The position numbers and the translations under genes were made by a program. Positions 32,080-41,200 of a stretch of 42,734 nucleotides of DNA are shown here, one piece after another. The notes beneath the pieces are model-generated. The model did no database searches. It was not told the origin of the DNA and saw nothing but the letters and a program-made list of their open reading frames with translations. The number at the start of each line of letters is the position of its first letter. Position 1 is the first letter of the stretch. Source of the DNA: an uncultured Lachnospiraceae bacterium (GTDB taxonomy: Bacteria > Bacillota > Clostridia > Lachnospirales > Lachnospiraceae); assembly GCA_900316805.1 (NCBI GenBank), contig ONEJ01000008.1:1-42734 (forward strand), read 5' to 3'.

Positions 32080-34131
32080 ATGAAATCAAAGGTTCGATTT
32101 AAGGGTAAGATGCGTTTGTATCTGAGCTGGCCGTTGTATCTGACTATTTTACTGGTGCTGGCCGATGTGGGATTATATTTTTATGATACGGCAACAGGAG
32201 TGGTTTTGTCGGTATTCACCGCTGTTTACCTTACCGTGGAGACGTGCCTGTACCACTACATGAAGCCGCAGCTTACCAACGAGATTGTCAATTTTGCCAT
32301 GCAGTATGCTACGGTGCAGAGGCGGCTTTTGAATGAGTTTGAGATTCCTTATGCGCTGATTGATTACACAGGCAAGATTCTCTGGGTGAACGAGCGGTTT
32401 GCCGAGCTGATGGGGGTGGACAAGAATTACCATAAGTCCATTACGACGCTGTTTTCTGCTGTTACCAGAGAATTCCTGCAGAAGAATAACGGACCCCAGA
32501 ATGTCCGGGTCAACAAGCAGGATCATATTTTCCGGATTTCCCTGAACCGTATCTATTTCGACGATATCACGGAGAAAAGTACTGCCATTGAGGTGAACGG
32601 GTCCGAGGATTTTCTGACTGCGCTGTATCTGTTTGACGAGACGGAACTGAATCAGTACAAGACGGAGAACATTGAGCAGAAGCAGGTTTCAGCTTTGGTT
32701 TATATTGATAATTATGAAGAGGCCTTAGACAGCATCGAGGATGTGAAGAGATCCCTGCTGGTGGCGCTCATTGACCGTAAGGTGAACCAGTATTTTACCA
32801 AGAGAGATGCCCTGGTTCGTAAAATTGAGAAGGATAAATACTTCGTTGTCTTCAAGTACAAGTATCTGAGCCAGATGATGGAGGATAAGTTCAGCCTCTT
32901 AGAGGATGTGAAGACTGTCAAGGTCGGCAACGAGATGGCGGTAACCCTGAGCATCGGTGTGGGTATCAAGGGCTCTTCCTACAATGAGGGCTATGAGCAG
33001 GCCCGGGCGGCCATTGACCTTGCCCTTGGACGAGGCGGCGATCAGGTAGTTGTGAAGGAAGGCGAGGAAATTTCCTACTTCGGCGGCAAGGCAAAGCAGG
33101 TGGAGCGCAATACCCGTGTGAAGGCGCGTGTGAAGGCTCATGCGCTTCATGAGATCATTGAGAGCCGCGAGAATGTCATCATCATGGGACACGGTATCAC
33201 GGATGTGGATGCCCTGGGTGCCGGCATCGGAATTTTCTGTGCGGCCCGTGTCCTTGGGAAAAAGGCCCAGATCGTGGTGAACGATCCCACCAGCTCTATC
33301 AGACCATTGCTGGAGTGCTTTTCCCCGGAAAAGGGATACCCGGAGGATTTGTTTATCAACAGTGAGATCGCCTTGGAGATGGTCAGCCGCAATACCCTGG
33401 TGATGGTGGTGGATACTAATCGTCCCAGCTATACGGAGTGTCCGGAGCTGTTAAAGCACACGGATACGATTGTGGTGTTTGACCACCACAGACAAAGCAG
33501 CGAGGTTATTGAGAATCCGATTCTGTCCTACATTGAGCCCTACGCATCCAGCTCCTGTGAGATGGTGGCTGAGGTGCTTCAGTATTTTCAGGATGGCTTC
33601 AAGCTTTCATCGGCAGAGGCTGACTGCCTGTATGCTGGTATTCTGATCGACACCAACAATTTCATGACCAAAACCGGCGTCCGGACTTTTGAGGCGGCAG
33701 CCTATCTGAAGCGCTCCGGCGCAGAGGTTACAAGGGTTCGCAAGATGCTGCGGAATGATATGGCCTGCTACAAGGCGAGGGCGGAGGCTGTCCGCCACGC
33801 GGAGGTATACCGCGGGGCTTTTGCAATCTCTGTCTGTCCAAGCGAGGATGTGGAGAGCCCCACCATTGTGGGAGCACAGGCGGCCAACGAGCTTTTGAAC
33901 ATTATCGGTATCAAGGCTTCTTTCGTGCTGACGGAGTACGCGGGCAAAATATATATCAGCTCCCGTTCCATCGATGAGATTAATGTGCAGCTGATCATGG
34001 AGCGGCTGGGTGGCGGCGGACACCTGAATGTAGCCGGAGCGCAGCTTACGAACTGTACCATTTCACAGGCGAAACACAAGATTATGCAGACACTGGATGA
34101 TATGATTAAACAAGGAGATATACAGGAATGA
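32080..34131 (+). CDS. gdpP: Cyclic-di-AMP phosphodiesterase GdpP
   Basis: 683 residues. Two membrane helices (about 10-55) are followed by a PAS-like domain around [17 protein letters not shown], a degenerate GGDEF domain, and a DHH-DHHA1 phosphodiesterase. Catalytic metal ligands are visible: D375 and D377 in [12 protein letters not shown] in MVVDTNRP, and D468-H469-H470 in VFDHHRQS. The DHHA1 domain ends with [13 protein letters not shown]. The enzyme breaks c-di-AMP down to pApA and thereby adjusts potassium uptake and cell-wall tension. ATG 32080 is behind AGGAG. The gene order gdpP-rplI-dnaB is conserved in Firmicutes; rplI starts at an ATGA overlap. Confidence 0.95.
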   Translation: MKSKVRFKGKMRLYLSWPLYLTILLVLADVGLYFYDTATGVVLSVFTAVYLTVETCLYHYMKPQLTNEIVNFAMQYATVQRRLLNEFEIPYALIDYTGKILWVNERFAELMGVDKNYHKSITTLFSAVTREFLQKNNGPQNVRVNKQDHIFRISLNRIYFDDITEKSTAIEVNGSEDFLTALYLFDETELNQYKTENIEQKQVSALVYIDNYEEALDSIEDVKRSLLVALIDRKVNQYFTKRDALVRKIEKDKYFVVFKYKYLSQMMEDKFSLLEDVKTVKVGNEMAVTLSIGVGIKGSSYNEGYEQARAAIDLALGRGGDQVVVKEGEEISYFGGKAKQVERNTRVKARVKAHALHEIIESRENVIIMGHGITDVDALGAGIGIFCAARVLGKKAQIVVNDPTSSIRPLLECFSPEKGYPEDLFINSEIALEMVSRNTLVMVVDTNRPSYTECPELLKHTDTIVVFDHHRQSSEVIENPILSYIEPYASSSCEMVAEVLQYFQDGFKLSSAEADCLYAGILIDTNNFMTKTGVRTFEAAAYLKRSGAEVTRVRKMLRNDMACYKARAEAVRHAEVYRGAFAISVCPSEDVESPTIVGAQAANELLNIIGIKASFVLTEYAGKIYISSRSIDEINVQLIMERLGGGGHLNVAGAQLTNCTISQAKHKIMQTLDDMIKQGDIQE

Positions 34132-34574
34132 AAGTAATTTTATTAGAGGATGTTAAGGCACTTGGAAAGAAGGGGGAGATCGTCAATGTCAGTGATGGTT
34201 ATGCCCGCAATGCAATTCTGCCAAAGAAATTGGGAGTAGAGGCAACCAGTAAGAATCTGAATGATCTTAAGCTTCAGAACCAGCATGCAGACAAGGTTGC
34301 TGCAGAGAATCTGGAGCATGCCAGGGAATTGGCAGAGGTTGTTGCGAAGAAGAAGGTGGTTGTGAAGATCAAGGCCGGAGAAGGCGGCAGGATCTTTGGC
34401 TCTGTTTCTACCAAGGAGATTGCGCAGGCTGCGAAGGAGCAGACCGGTTTAGAGCTGGATAAGAAGAAAATGGTTCTCAGCGATCCCATCAAGGCTCTGG
34501 GAACCTATGAGATTCCGGTTAAGCTTCACCCGAAGGTTACCGCGAAGCTGTCGGTGCAGGTTGTAGAGGAGTAG
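34128..34574 (+). CDS. rplI: 50S ribosomal protein L9
   Basis: 148 residues. The N-terminal domain begins [28 protein letters not shown] and the long connecting helix leads to the C-terminal rRNA-binding domain with [13 protein letters not shown]. Full length. Its start overlaps the gdpP stop by 4 nt and dnaB follows after 13 nt. Confidence 0.97.
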   Translation: MKVILLEDVKALGKKGEIVNVSDGYARNAILPKKLGVEATSKNLNDLKLQNQHADKVAAENLEHARELAEVVAKKKVVVKIKAGEGGRIFGSVSTKEIAQAAKEQTGLELDKKKMVLSDPIKALGTYEIPVKLHPKVTAKLSVQVVEE

Positions 34575-34587
34575 TGGAGGAACATAC

Positions 34588-35919
34588 ATGGAGGAGACTT
34601 TGGTCAAGCGGATCATGCCCAACAGCCTGGAAGCAGAGCAGTCGGTAGTCGGATCCATGATCATGGATAAGGATGCTATTATCACGGCAATGGAAATGCT
34701 GCAGACGGAGGATTTTTACCATAAGCAGTACGGGATGCTGTTTGATGCCATGATGGAGCTGAACGGGGAGGGGAAGCCGGTAGATCTGATTACCCTCCAG
34801 AACAAGCTCAAGGAGAAGGCGGTTCCCCAGGAGGTTTCAAGTCTGGAGTTTGTGGGCGAGCTGGTCCGTGCGGTTCCCACTTCTGCCAATATTAAATATT
34901 ACTGCAATATCGTTAAGGAAAATGCCATGAAGCGGAAGCTGATCCGCGTCATGGAGGAGATTGAGAATGAATGCTATGCCGGTCAGGAATCTCTGGAAAG
35001 TGTGCTGGATAAGACGGAACATGATGTGTTTGCTCTTCTCTCCAGCCGGACTACCGGTGACTATGTTCCCATCCGTCAGGTGGTCTTGAATGCCCTTGGC
35101 AAGATTGAGAAGGCGTCCCAGCAGAGCGGCACGGTAACGGGAATTCCTACGGGCTTTCTCGATCTGGATTACCGGACTGCGGGCCTGCAGCCCTCGGATC
35201 TGATTCTTGTGGCGGCCCGTCCTTCCATGGGTAAGACGGCCTTTGTCTTAAATATTGCACAGTATGTGGCGTTTCACGAGAATATGTGCACCGCCATTTT
35301 CTCTCTCGAGATGTCCAAGGAGCAGCTGGTGAACCGACTGTTCTCCCTAGAGGCCCGGGTGGATGCCCAGGCTCTTCGTACCGGAAATTTGTCGGATGCT
35401 GACTGGGCAAAGCTGACAGAGGGTGCTGGTATCATCGGGGATTCTGAACTGATCATTGATGATACGCCGGGTATTTCCATTTCCGAGATGCGCAGCAAGT
35501 GCCGTAAATATAAGCTGGAGCATGACCTGAAGCTGATCATCATCGACTACCTGCAGCTCATGTCCGGATCCGGCAGAAGCTCAGACAGCCGGCAGCAGGA
35601 GATTTCGGATATTTCCCGCTCCTTAAAGGCACTGGCCCGTGAGCTGAATGTTCCGGTAATAGCATTATCCCAGCTCTCGCGAGCCGTGGAACAGCGTCCG
35701 GATCACCGGCCGATGCTTTCCGACCTCCGAGAGTCCGGAGCTATCGAGCAGGATGCCGATGTGGTTATGTTCATCTATCGAGACGACTATTACAATAAGG
35801 ATACAGAGCTTAAAGGTATTTCAGAGATCATTATCGCAAAACAGCGTAACGGACCCATTGGAACCGTGAACCTGGCATGGCTGCCGGAGTACACGAAGTT
35901 CGCGAATCTGGAACGCTAG
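34588..35919 (+). CDS. dnaB: Replicative DNA helicase DnaB
   Basis: 443 residues, the usual length. The N-terminal domain starts MPNSLEAEQSVVGSMIMD. The RecA-like ATPase has Walker A ARPSMGKTAF, IFSLEMS, Walker B IIIDYLQLM, a DnaB-type VIALSQLSRAVEQR segment and the arginine-finger region SGAIEQDADVVMFIYRDDYY. The hexamer unwinds DNA at the fork. GTGGAGG precedes ATG 34588. There is no clear terminator in the 40 nt behind it. Confidence 0.97.
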   Translation: MEETLVKRIMPNSLEAEQSVVGSMIMDKDAIITAMEMLQTEDFYHKQYGMLFDAMMELNGEGKPVDLITLQNKLKEKAVPQEVSSLEFVGELVRAVPTSANIKYYCNIVKENAMKRKLIRVMEEIENECYAGQESLESVLDKTEHDVFALLSSRTTGDYVPIRQVVLNALGKIEKASQQSGTVTGIPTGFLDLDYRTAGLQPSDLILVAARPSMGKTAFVLNIAQYVAFHENMCTAIFSLEMSKEQLVNRLFSLEARVDAQALRTGNLSDADWAKLTEGAGIIGDSELIIDDTPGISISEMRSKCRKYKLEHDLKLIIIDYLQLMSGSGRSSDSRQQEISDISRSLKALARELNVPVIALSQLSRAVEQRPDHRPMLSDLRESGAIEQDADVVMFIYRDDYYNKDTELKGISEIIIAKQRNGPIGTVNLAWLPEYTKFANLER

Positions 35920-35958
35920 TGTTACTGTGCATAAATAAAAATACAATAGGGATTTTAC

Positions 35959-35987
35959 TTGAATTTTTAGTCTTGTTGTACTAAAAT
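35959..35987 (+). promoter_or_regulatory. Sigma-A promoter of the ferredoxin gene
   Basis: TTGAAT at 35959 and TAAAAT at 35982 with a 17-bp spacer; the leader is about 48 nt. Confidence 0.7.
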
Positions 35988-36041
35988 GGGTTTTGACCGT
36001 AAGGTTAATAATGATCATTATTTATAAGGAGGATATTTATT

Positions 36042-36212
36042 ATGGCATACGTTATTTCTGATTCATGCGTTAGCTGTGGTACATGTGCAGGCGAGTGTCC
36101 TGTAGGAGCTATCTCTGCAGGTGCTTCTCAGTACGAGATTGATCCAGGCGCTTGTGTTGAGTGCGGTACATGTGCTGGTGTTTGCCCAACTGGTGCAATT
36201 TCCCAGGGCTAA
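36042..36212 (+). CDS. Clostridial-type 2[4Fe-4S] ferredoxin
   Basis: 56 residues. Two C-x-x-C-x-x-C-x-x-x-C-P motifs, CVSCGTCAGECP and CVECGTCAGVCP, bind two 4Fe-4S clusters. The two halves are an internal duplication, each ending in GAIS. Such ferredoxins carry electrons between pyruvate:ferredoxin oxidoreductase, hydrogenases and the Rnf complex in anaerobes. AAGGAGG lies before ATG 36042. It has its own promoter and terminator and is monocistronic. Codon choice is strongly biased, which suggests high expression. Confidence 0.97.
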   Translation: MAYVISDSCVSCGTCAGECPVGAISAGASQYEIDPGACVECGTCAGVCPTGAISQG

Positions 36213-36234
36213 TTATAACGACATAATAACAACG

Positions 36235-36268
36235 AAGAGCTGTCTCGTTTACGAGACAGCTCTTTTTT
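36235..36268 (+). terminator. Ferredoxin gene terminator
   Basis: A perfect 14-bp stem (36235-36248 with 36251-36264) ends in a T tract. Confidence 0.95.
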
Positions 36269-36310
36269 CTGTGACAAAGGGGGGAATCCTTATCACCCAC
36301 CCGCGAACCC

Positions 36311-37033
36311 TTACCCTGCAGTCACTGCATCTCCCACCTTACCCGTCTTATCCTTTTTCTTCTTTACCTTTTCCTTCTTGGCAAACAAGGAACGCTTGTT
36401 TTTGATTTTACCGCGAATGGCGGCGTCCAGCTTCTGGAAACGCTCCTCTTCGGCATCTGCCTGCTCGCGGAAGAGATAATTCATCTCCTTGAGAACGGTT
36501 TCCCGGACCTCCTGGCTGATATCGAGGCTTAATGCTTCGTTGTTTCGGGCGATGGCTCGCCCCACGATATCGTTCATGAGCTCCCGGAACTGATCCATGC
36601 GCTCCTCAGCGGAGAGTTCCTGAACCACAGGCTTGTCCTCCTTCTGAACCTGAGGTACATGGACAGGGATGGCAGGGGCTGTGGGAAGCTTCTGCTGGGG
36701 CGATGCCTGACTGTTATGTACATTGTGCAAAGTTTTTTCATGGGGTGCTTCTGTCTTTTGAGGCTGATGCGAAGCTGCCGGCAGGGCATTGACTGGTGGC
36801 AGCGTAATTTCTTCTCCGTGCAGGATCGCCCGGATGGCCTTCAGCTGGTAGCCCTTCTCCTTAAGCTCCTTGATTCTTTTGAAATCCTTAATGTTCTCGC
36901 TTGTGTAGTATCGATGTCCCATCTCGTTGCGCGGGATGGTCAGATCGAGTTCCTCTTCCCAGTAACGTAACACATGAGTTTCCACGCCAGCCATAGAGGC
37001 GGCATCGGAGATCATGTAACGCACCTTTTCCAC
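36311..37033 (-). CDS. MerR-type DNA-binding protein with long C-terminal region
   Basis: 240 residues. The N-terminal 70 form a MerR winged helix: ISDAASMAGVETHVLRYWEEE, then the wing GHRYYTSENIKDFKRIKELKEKGYQLKAIRAIL. Unlike sensor MerR proteins there is no short dimerisation coil and no Cys-rich effector site. A Pro/Gln/His-rich linker (about 75-135) and a charged helical C terminus (about 140-240) ending in a Lys-rich tail follow. This form is common in Lachnospiraceae; a DNA-organising role as for RacA-like MerR proteins is possible but not shown. The start is GTG 37033 with AAGGAGG about 10 nt before it on the minus strand. Confidence 0.85.
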   Translation of the reverse strand: MEKVRYMISDAASMAGVETHVLRYWEEELDLTIPRNEMGHRYYTSENIKDFKRIKELKEKGYQLKAIRAILHGEEITLPPVNALPAASHQPQKTEAPHEKTLHNVHNSQASPQQKLPTAPAIPVHVPQVQKEDKPVVQELSAEERMDQFRELMNDIVGRAIARNNEALSLDISQEVRETVLKEMNYLFREQADAEEERFQKLDAAIRGKIKNKRSLFAKKEKVKKKKDKTGKVGDAVTAG

Positions 37034-37190
37034 GATAGAATCTCCTCCTTTTTCCTTTAGCCTTCAGGTAACTACAAGCAGTTACACCTTAAGAATATTA
37101 TATCTGCACCGGGAGATTACTTCAAACATTTTTCATCGTGTTTTTGTGACATAATCTGCGCATAAACAGCAACTATTTTTGCCACTTTAT

Positions 37191-37220
37191 TTGACAAGTA
37201 TAGTTCATATAAACTATAAT
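37191..37220 (+). promoter_or_regulatory. Consensus promoter of the tsaC operon with an internal palindrome
   Basis: Both hexamers are perfect (TTGACA at 37191, TATAAT at 37215) with an 18-bp spacer. TATAGTT (37199-37205) and AACTATA (37212-37218) form an inverted repeat overlapping spacer and -10, a likely operator. The 234-nt gap 37034-37267 otherwise shows nothing clear. Confidence 0.8.
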
Positions 37221-37267
37221 CAAGGAAAAAGATTTTTTGACTTCTGCAGAAAGTAAAGTGATCATAT

Positions 37268-38320
37268 ATGGATACAATAATTGAAAAGGTGAATCCATGT
37301 CAGCCGGATGAGAAAATCATGGAGCAGGCGGGGAAACGGATTGCTGCCGGAGAGCTGGTGGCTTTTCCCACGGAGACGGTGTACGGTCTGGGGGGAGATG
37401 CCCTGCGCCCGGAGGCTGCGGCGAAGATTTATGCCGCCAAGGGGCGTCCGTCGGATAATCCGCTGATCGTGCACATTGCGGATTTTTCCGATATGGAGCG
37501 GGTGGCCCGGGAGGTGCCTGCGCAGGCAAAGAAGCTTGCGGATGCATTCTGGCCGGGGCCTCTGACCATGATCGTGTGGAAATCGGATGAAGTGCCCTCT
37601 GCCACCACCGGCGGTATGGATACGGTGGCGGTGCGGATGCCGAACCATCCCGTTGCCCTGGAGCTTATCCGCAAAAGCGGCTGCCTGATCGCAGCCCCCA
37701 GCGCCAATACCTCCGGACGTCCCAGCCCCACAGAGGCAAAGCATGTGGCGGAGGATTTGTCCGGGCGGATTGCCATGATTCTGGATGGCGGTCCGGTGGG
37801 GATTGGAATTGAATCCACCATCATCGACTTGACAGAAAAGAAGCCCATGGTTTTAAGACCGGGCTACATTACTCCCAAGATGCTTTCGGATGTGCTGGGG
37901 CAGGAAGTTGTCATGGATCCGGGCATCATTGCAGCGGATGACACGACAAAGCCGAAGGCACCGGGAATGAAATATAAGCATTATGCGCCCAAGGCTGACA
38001 TGGTCATTGTGGACGGGGAAGAGACGGCTGTCATTGCAAAGATTAATGAGCTGACAAAGCAGCGGCGCACAGAGGGGAAAAAGGTTGCCGTCATTGCTAC
38101 GGAGGAGACGAGGAAACATTACCATGCGGATGTGGTACTCTGTATTGGAAAGCGTTCCGATGAGGATGCCATCGCACAGCATCTGTATCAGATTCTTCGG
38201 GAATGCGATGACCTGGATGTAGGAGAAATATACTCGGAGAGTTTTCAGACACCGCGGATCGGTCAGGCGATCATGAACCGTCTGCTGAAGGCCGCCGGGC
38301 ATACGGTAATACAAGTATAG
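37268..38320 (+). CDS. tsaC: Threonylcarbamoyl-AMP synthase (Sua5/YrdC family)
   Basis: 350 residues, the two-domain Sua5 form. The YrdC domain (about 10-200) has FPTETVYGLGGDAL, the KGRPSDNPL segment and PSANTSGRPSPT. The C-terminal Sua5 domain begins after GMKYKHYAPKADM (about 235). The enzyme makes threonylcarbamoyl-AMP from Thr, bicarbonate and ATP, the first step of t6A37 formation in ANN-decoding tRNAs. The ribosome-binding site before ATG 37268 is weak. It heads an operon with the phosphatase-like gene, upp and dCMP deaminase; this resembles the ywlC-ywlE-upp neighbourhood of Bacillus. Confidence 0.95.
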   Translation: MDTIIEKVNPCQPDEKIMEQAGKRIAAGELVAFPTETVYGLGGDALRPEAAAKIYAAKGRPSDNPLIVHIADFSDMERVAREVPAQAKKLADAFWPGPLTMIVWKSDEVPSATTGGMDTVAVRMPNHPVALELIRKSGCLIAAPSANTSGRPSPTEAKHVAEDLSGRIAMILDGGPVGIGIESTIIDLTEKKPMVLRPGYITPKMLSDVLGQEVVMDPGIIAADDTTKPKAPGMKYKHYAPKADMVIVDGEETAVIAKINELTKQRRTEGKKVAVIATEETRKHYHADVVLCIGKRSDEDAIAQHLYQILRECDDLDVGEIYSESFQTPRIGQAIMNRLLKAAGHTVIQV

Positions 38321-38338
38321 GTATAGAGGGGGCATAGT

Positions 38339-38794
38339 ATGGCATACACGAAAATTGTTTTTGTGGCTCAGACGGGAACCTGCCGGGAGGCGATGGCCGC
38401 CGGGATCATGGCAGATTTTAATCTGCGTAAACCGGTGGAGATCCTTTCCAGAGGCCTTGTGGTGCAGTTTCCGGAGCCTATGAATCAGAAGGCAGAGGCA
38501 GTGCTGATCAGCAACGGGATCAATGTGGAGAGCTTTATCTCCCGGCAGCTGAAGGAGGAGGATTTCGAGGGAGCTCTGGTCCTTGCCATGGAGGCGGTTC
38601 AGAGAGATCGGATCCTGGAGCAGTTCGAAAACGCAGATCCCGAGCATGTAAAGGTACTGACAGAATATGTGGGGGATGAACTGGAAATACTGGATCCTTA
38701 TGGAGGAGCACTGCCGGCTTACGGTCTGTGTTATGAGACTTTACGTAAATCCATCAAGAAGCTTGTTAAAAAACTAAACGGAGGAGAAGAATAA
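38339..38794 (+). CDS. Low-molecular-weight phosphatase homologue lacking the catalytic cysteine
   Basis: 151 residues of the LMW-PTP/YwlE fold. Aligned to the family's FVCxGNxCRSPMA loop, this protein reads [13 protein letters not shown]. The nucleophilic Cys is Ala10, while the second Cys (15) and Arg16 of the P-loop remain. The Asp-Pro general acid motif is kept (D119-P120 in EILDPYGG). The reading frame is intact and the position after tsaC is that of ywlE in Bacillus, where YwlE is a protein-arginine phosphatase. It is therefore likely to be catalytically dead and may bind phosphoproteins or an anion. GGGGG lies before ATG 38339; upp starts 1 nt after the stop. Confidence 0.85.
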   Translation: MAYTKIVFVAQTGTCREAMAAGIMADFNLRKPVEILSRGLVVQFPEPMNQKAEAVLISNGINVESFISRQLKEEDFEGALVLAMEAVQRDRILEQFENADPEHVKVLTEYVGDELEILDPYGGALPAYGLCYETLRKSIKKLVKKLNGGEE

Positions 38795-38795
38795 T

Positions 38796-39425
38796 ATGGC
38801 AAAGGTAATGGTTATGGATCATCCGCTGATCCAACACAAAATTGGAATTATGAGAAGAACCGATACGGGATCCAAGGAATTCCGTACGCTGGTAAGTGAA
38901 GTAGCAATGCTGGAGTGTTATGAGGCTACCAGAGACCTGGAGCTTTCCGATGTGGAGATCGAGACACCTATCTGTAAGACTACGGTTAAGGAATTGAAGG
39001 GAAAGAAGTTAGCTGTTGTGCCGATCTTGCGTGCGGGACTTGGTATGGTAGAGGGAATGCTTGAGATGATTCCGGCAGCAAAGGTGGGACATATCGGTCT
39101 GTACCGTGATCCGGTGACTGCAGAGCCGGTGGAATATTACTGCAAGCTCCCGGCAGACTGTGCCAACCGTGAGGTATTTGTGGTAGACCCTATGTTAGCT
39201 ACCGGTGGTTCTGCAGTGGCAGCGCTGCAGATGCTGAAGGATAAGGGCGTTAAGAGCATCCGTTTTATGTGCATTATCGCAGCACCGGAAGGGGTAAAGC
39301 GCCTGCAGGCAGAGCATCCGGATGTGGATATTTACATCGGTGCGCTGGATGAGCGGCTGAACGAGAAGAAGTATATCGTTCCGGGACTGGGTGATGCGGG
39401 AGACCGGATCTTCGGTACAAAGTAA
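38796..39425 (+). CDS. upp: Uracil phosphoribosyltransferase
   Basis: 209 residues. It makes UMP from uracil and PRPP. Family landmarks: [16 protein letters not shown] at the start, [12 protein letters not shown], and the PRPP loop [14 protein letters not shown] (about 130-143). It ends in the uracil-binding [19 protein letters not shown] precedes ATG 38796. Pyrimidine salvage is also represented by the next gene. Confidence 0.97.
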   Translation: MAKVMVMDHPLIQHKIGIMRRTDTGSKEFRTLVSEVAMLECYEATRDLELSDVEIETPICKTTVKELKGKKLAVVPILRAGLGMVEGMLEMIPAAKVGHIGLYRDPVTAEPVEYYCKLPADCANREVFVVDPMLATGGSAVAALQMLKDKGVKSIRFMCIIAAPEGVKRLQAEHPDVDIYIGALDERLNEKKYIVPGLGDAGDRIFGTK

Positions 39426-39521
39426 CGAACTCCGTGGGCGGAAGGGGTGTGCAGATGATAGCAGCAGCATAGCCCATGAAAGTAACCGGAGTTGATGTGG
39501 GTTAGTCACGGGAGGATTGCC

Positions 39522-40001
39522 ATGAGTACAAAGAGGGAAGATTATATCAGCTGGGACGAATATTTCATGGGAGTTGCCATGCTCTCCGGCATGCGGTCGA
39601 AGGATCCCAATACCCAGGTGGGCGCCTGTATCGTCAGCGCCGAGCACAAGATCCTTTCCATGGGGTACAACGGATTTCCCATGGGTTGCTCGGATGATAT
39701 GTTTCCCTGGAACCGGGAGGGCGAGGACAACAAGTATTTTTACACTACCCACAGCGAGCTGAATGCGATCCTGAATTACCGGGGCGGAAGTCTGGAGGGA
39801 GCCACCATCTATGTGACACTTTTTCCCTGTAATGAGTGTGCCAAGGCTATTATCCAGTGCGGCATCCGGGAGGTAGTGTATGACAGCGACAAGTACGCGG
39901 ACACCGCCAGTGTTGTGGCATCCAAGAAGATGTTAAAGACCGCCGGGGTGGTGCTGCGGCGGTATGAGCATACCGGCCGGAAGGTTTCGCTGGAACTGTA
40001 A
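39522..40001 (+). CDS. Deoxycytidylate (dCMP) deaminase, ComEB family
   Basis: 159 residues. A zinc-dependent cytidine-deaminase fold with HSELNAI (the H and catalytic E) and PCNECAK (the two zinc Cys). SWDEYFMGVAMLSGMRSKDPNTQVGACIV is the usual N-terminal segment of dCMP deaminases. It would convert dCMP to dUMP for thymidylate synthesis. ATG 39522 has GGGAGG upstream; an in-frame ATG 10 codons earlier has none. The 96 nt between upp and this gene contain inverted AACTCCG (39427) and CGGAGTT (39487), and GGGC/GCCC inside, so the leader may fold. Confidence 0.93.
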   Translation: MSTKREDYISWDEYFMGVAMLSGMRSKDPNTQVGACIVSAEHKILSMGYNGFPMGCSDDMFPWNREGEDNKYFYTTHSELNAILNYRGGSLEGATIYVTLFPCNECAKAIIQCGIREVVYDSDKYADTASVVASKKMLKTAGVVLRRYEHTGRKVSLEL

Positions 40002-40090
40002 TATAGCCGGAATTTGATCATTTATACATTGCGTCAGCGCGAGGCTTTGAGAGTACATGTCAAGAAACGAAGGCATAGGTTGAAACAAAA

Positions 40091-40140
40091 AACTGCTCTT
40101 GTTTGGTACATTAAGTACGGAACAAGGGCAGTTTCCTTTT
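40091..40140 (+). terminator. Terminator of the tsaC-upp-dCMP deaminase operon
   Basis: AACTGCTCTTGTT (40091-40103) pairs with AACAAGGGCAGTT (40121-40133, one G-U), with an inner GTAC/GTAC stem and a T-rich tail. Confidence 0.85.
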
Positions 40141-40207
40141 TAATATCATTCAAAATTTCTTATCGGGTCTGAGAGCAGAATGAATTCACAAAGTTATGAA
40201 AGTACAC

Positions 40208-40280
40208 TTTATGTCCTTAAAAGTGTATAGACAAGCTCTTTTTATGTCCTTAAAAATGTTGACTATCACATTTTTAAGGG
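40208..40280. repeat. Two direct and one inverted copy of a 12-19 nt motif before the AAA/DUF4143 gene
   Basis: TTTATGTCCTTAAAAGTGT at 40208 recurs with one change at 40241, 33 bp apart. Within the second copy CCTTAAAAATGT (40248-40259) faces its exact inverse ACATTTTTAAGG (40268-40279). The group lies 47-119 bp upstream of the AAA gene start. It looks like a multi-site operator. The 325-nt gap 40002-40326 holds this and the terminator. Confidence 0.6.
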
Positions 40281-40326
40281 ATAAGATAAAGAAAACAACA
40301 TATTATATGATGGGGGAGATGATGAT

Positions 40327-41138
40327 ATGAAGCGTTTTGCCTTGGACAAATTAATACAGTGGAAAGAGAAGAAAAACCGGAAACCGCTGATAATCCGTGG
40401 AGCCAGACAGGTAGGGAAGACCTGGCTTATGAAGGAATTCGGCAGAACTTGTTTCGCAAATGTGGCATATGTCAATTTCGACAGTAATACGCGAATGAAG
40501 CAGGTTTTTGAGGGGGAACTTAACATTGAGCGGCTGATTTTGGCTATTGAAGCAGAATGTGGTGTATCAGTAGATGCAGAGAATACGCTTTTGATTTTTG
40601 ATGAGGTTCAGGAGGTGCCCGGGCAAAGGATTTTGAGCTGGCGATCCAGTGGCTTCTTGATTGCGGCCTGATTCATAAAGTGCATCGTGTCAAAAAACCT
40701 GCACTTCCTTTGAAGGCATATATGGATTTGGATGCCTTTAAAATTTTTATGCTGGATATCGGCCTGCTGGTTGCCATGACGGATCTGAATGCGCAGGTGA
40801 TCATTGATGGAAACCGCATTTTTACAGAGTTTAAAGGTGCACTGACGGAACAGTATATTTTGCAGCAGCTGGTGGCAGAATTGGAGCTTACCCCTTATTA
40901 TTACTCAACACCGAATTCGACGGGAGAAATCGATTTCCTGATGCAGGGAAACACATCTGTTGTTCCCCTGGAGGTAAAGGCAGAGGAAAATCTGAAAGCA
41001 AGAAGTCTGAAGGCTTTTTGCGAAAAATATCATCCTAAGGCAGCAGTCAGGACATCCATGTCTGATTATCGCAAGCAGGAGTGGATGACCAATATCCCAC
41101 TTTATAATATTGAACGGATTCAGGAATATCTGGACTGA
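40327..41138 (+). pseudogene. AAA/DUF4143 ATPase gene broken by an internal deletion
   Basis: The family normally has about 400-430 residues: an N-terminal AAA domain and a C-terminal DUF4143 domain. Here the first frame (40327-40671) gives the start, Walker A in GARQVGKTW and Walker B in LLIFDEVQEVP, and then turns to a random end. The second frame, readable from about 40617 (ARAKDFELAIQWLLDCGLIHK) to 41138, gives the C-terminal domain with FKIFMLDIGLL, GALTEQYIL, NSTGEIDFL and PLEVKAEENL. The middle, roughly 160-200 residues, is missing and the two parts are out of frame. The junction is near 40605-40625, around GTGCCCGGGCAAAG. Both halves could be translated separately (ATG 40327; ATG 40680), but neither would be a working ATPase. 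Confidence 0.88.
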
Positions 41139-41174
41139 GGGATTTGCTGTAGGCAGCAGCCTTAAAATAAAAAT

Positions 41175-41200
41175 CGGCGGCTTTTTAGCCGCCGGTTTTT
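41175..41200. terminator. Bidirectional terminator between convergent genes
   Basis: CGGCGGCT (41175-41182) pairs with AGCCGCCG (41187-41194) over a TTTT loop. T runs follow on the plus strand, and the matching minus-strand side is also T-rich. The stop codon of the minus-strand gene overlaps the plus-strand T run. Confidence 0.85.
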
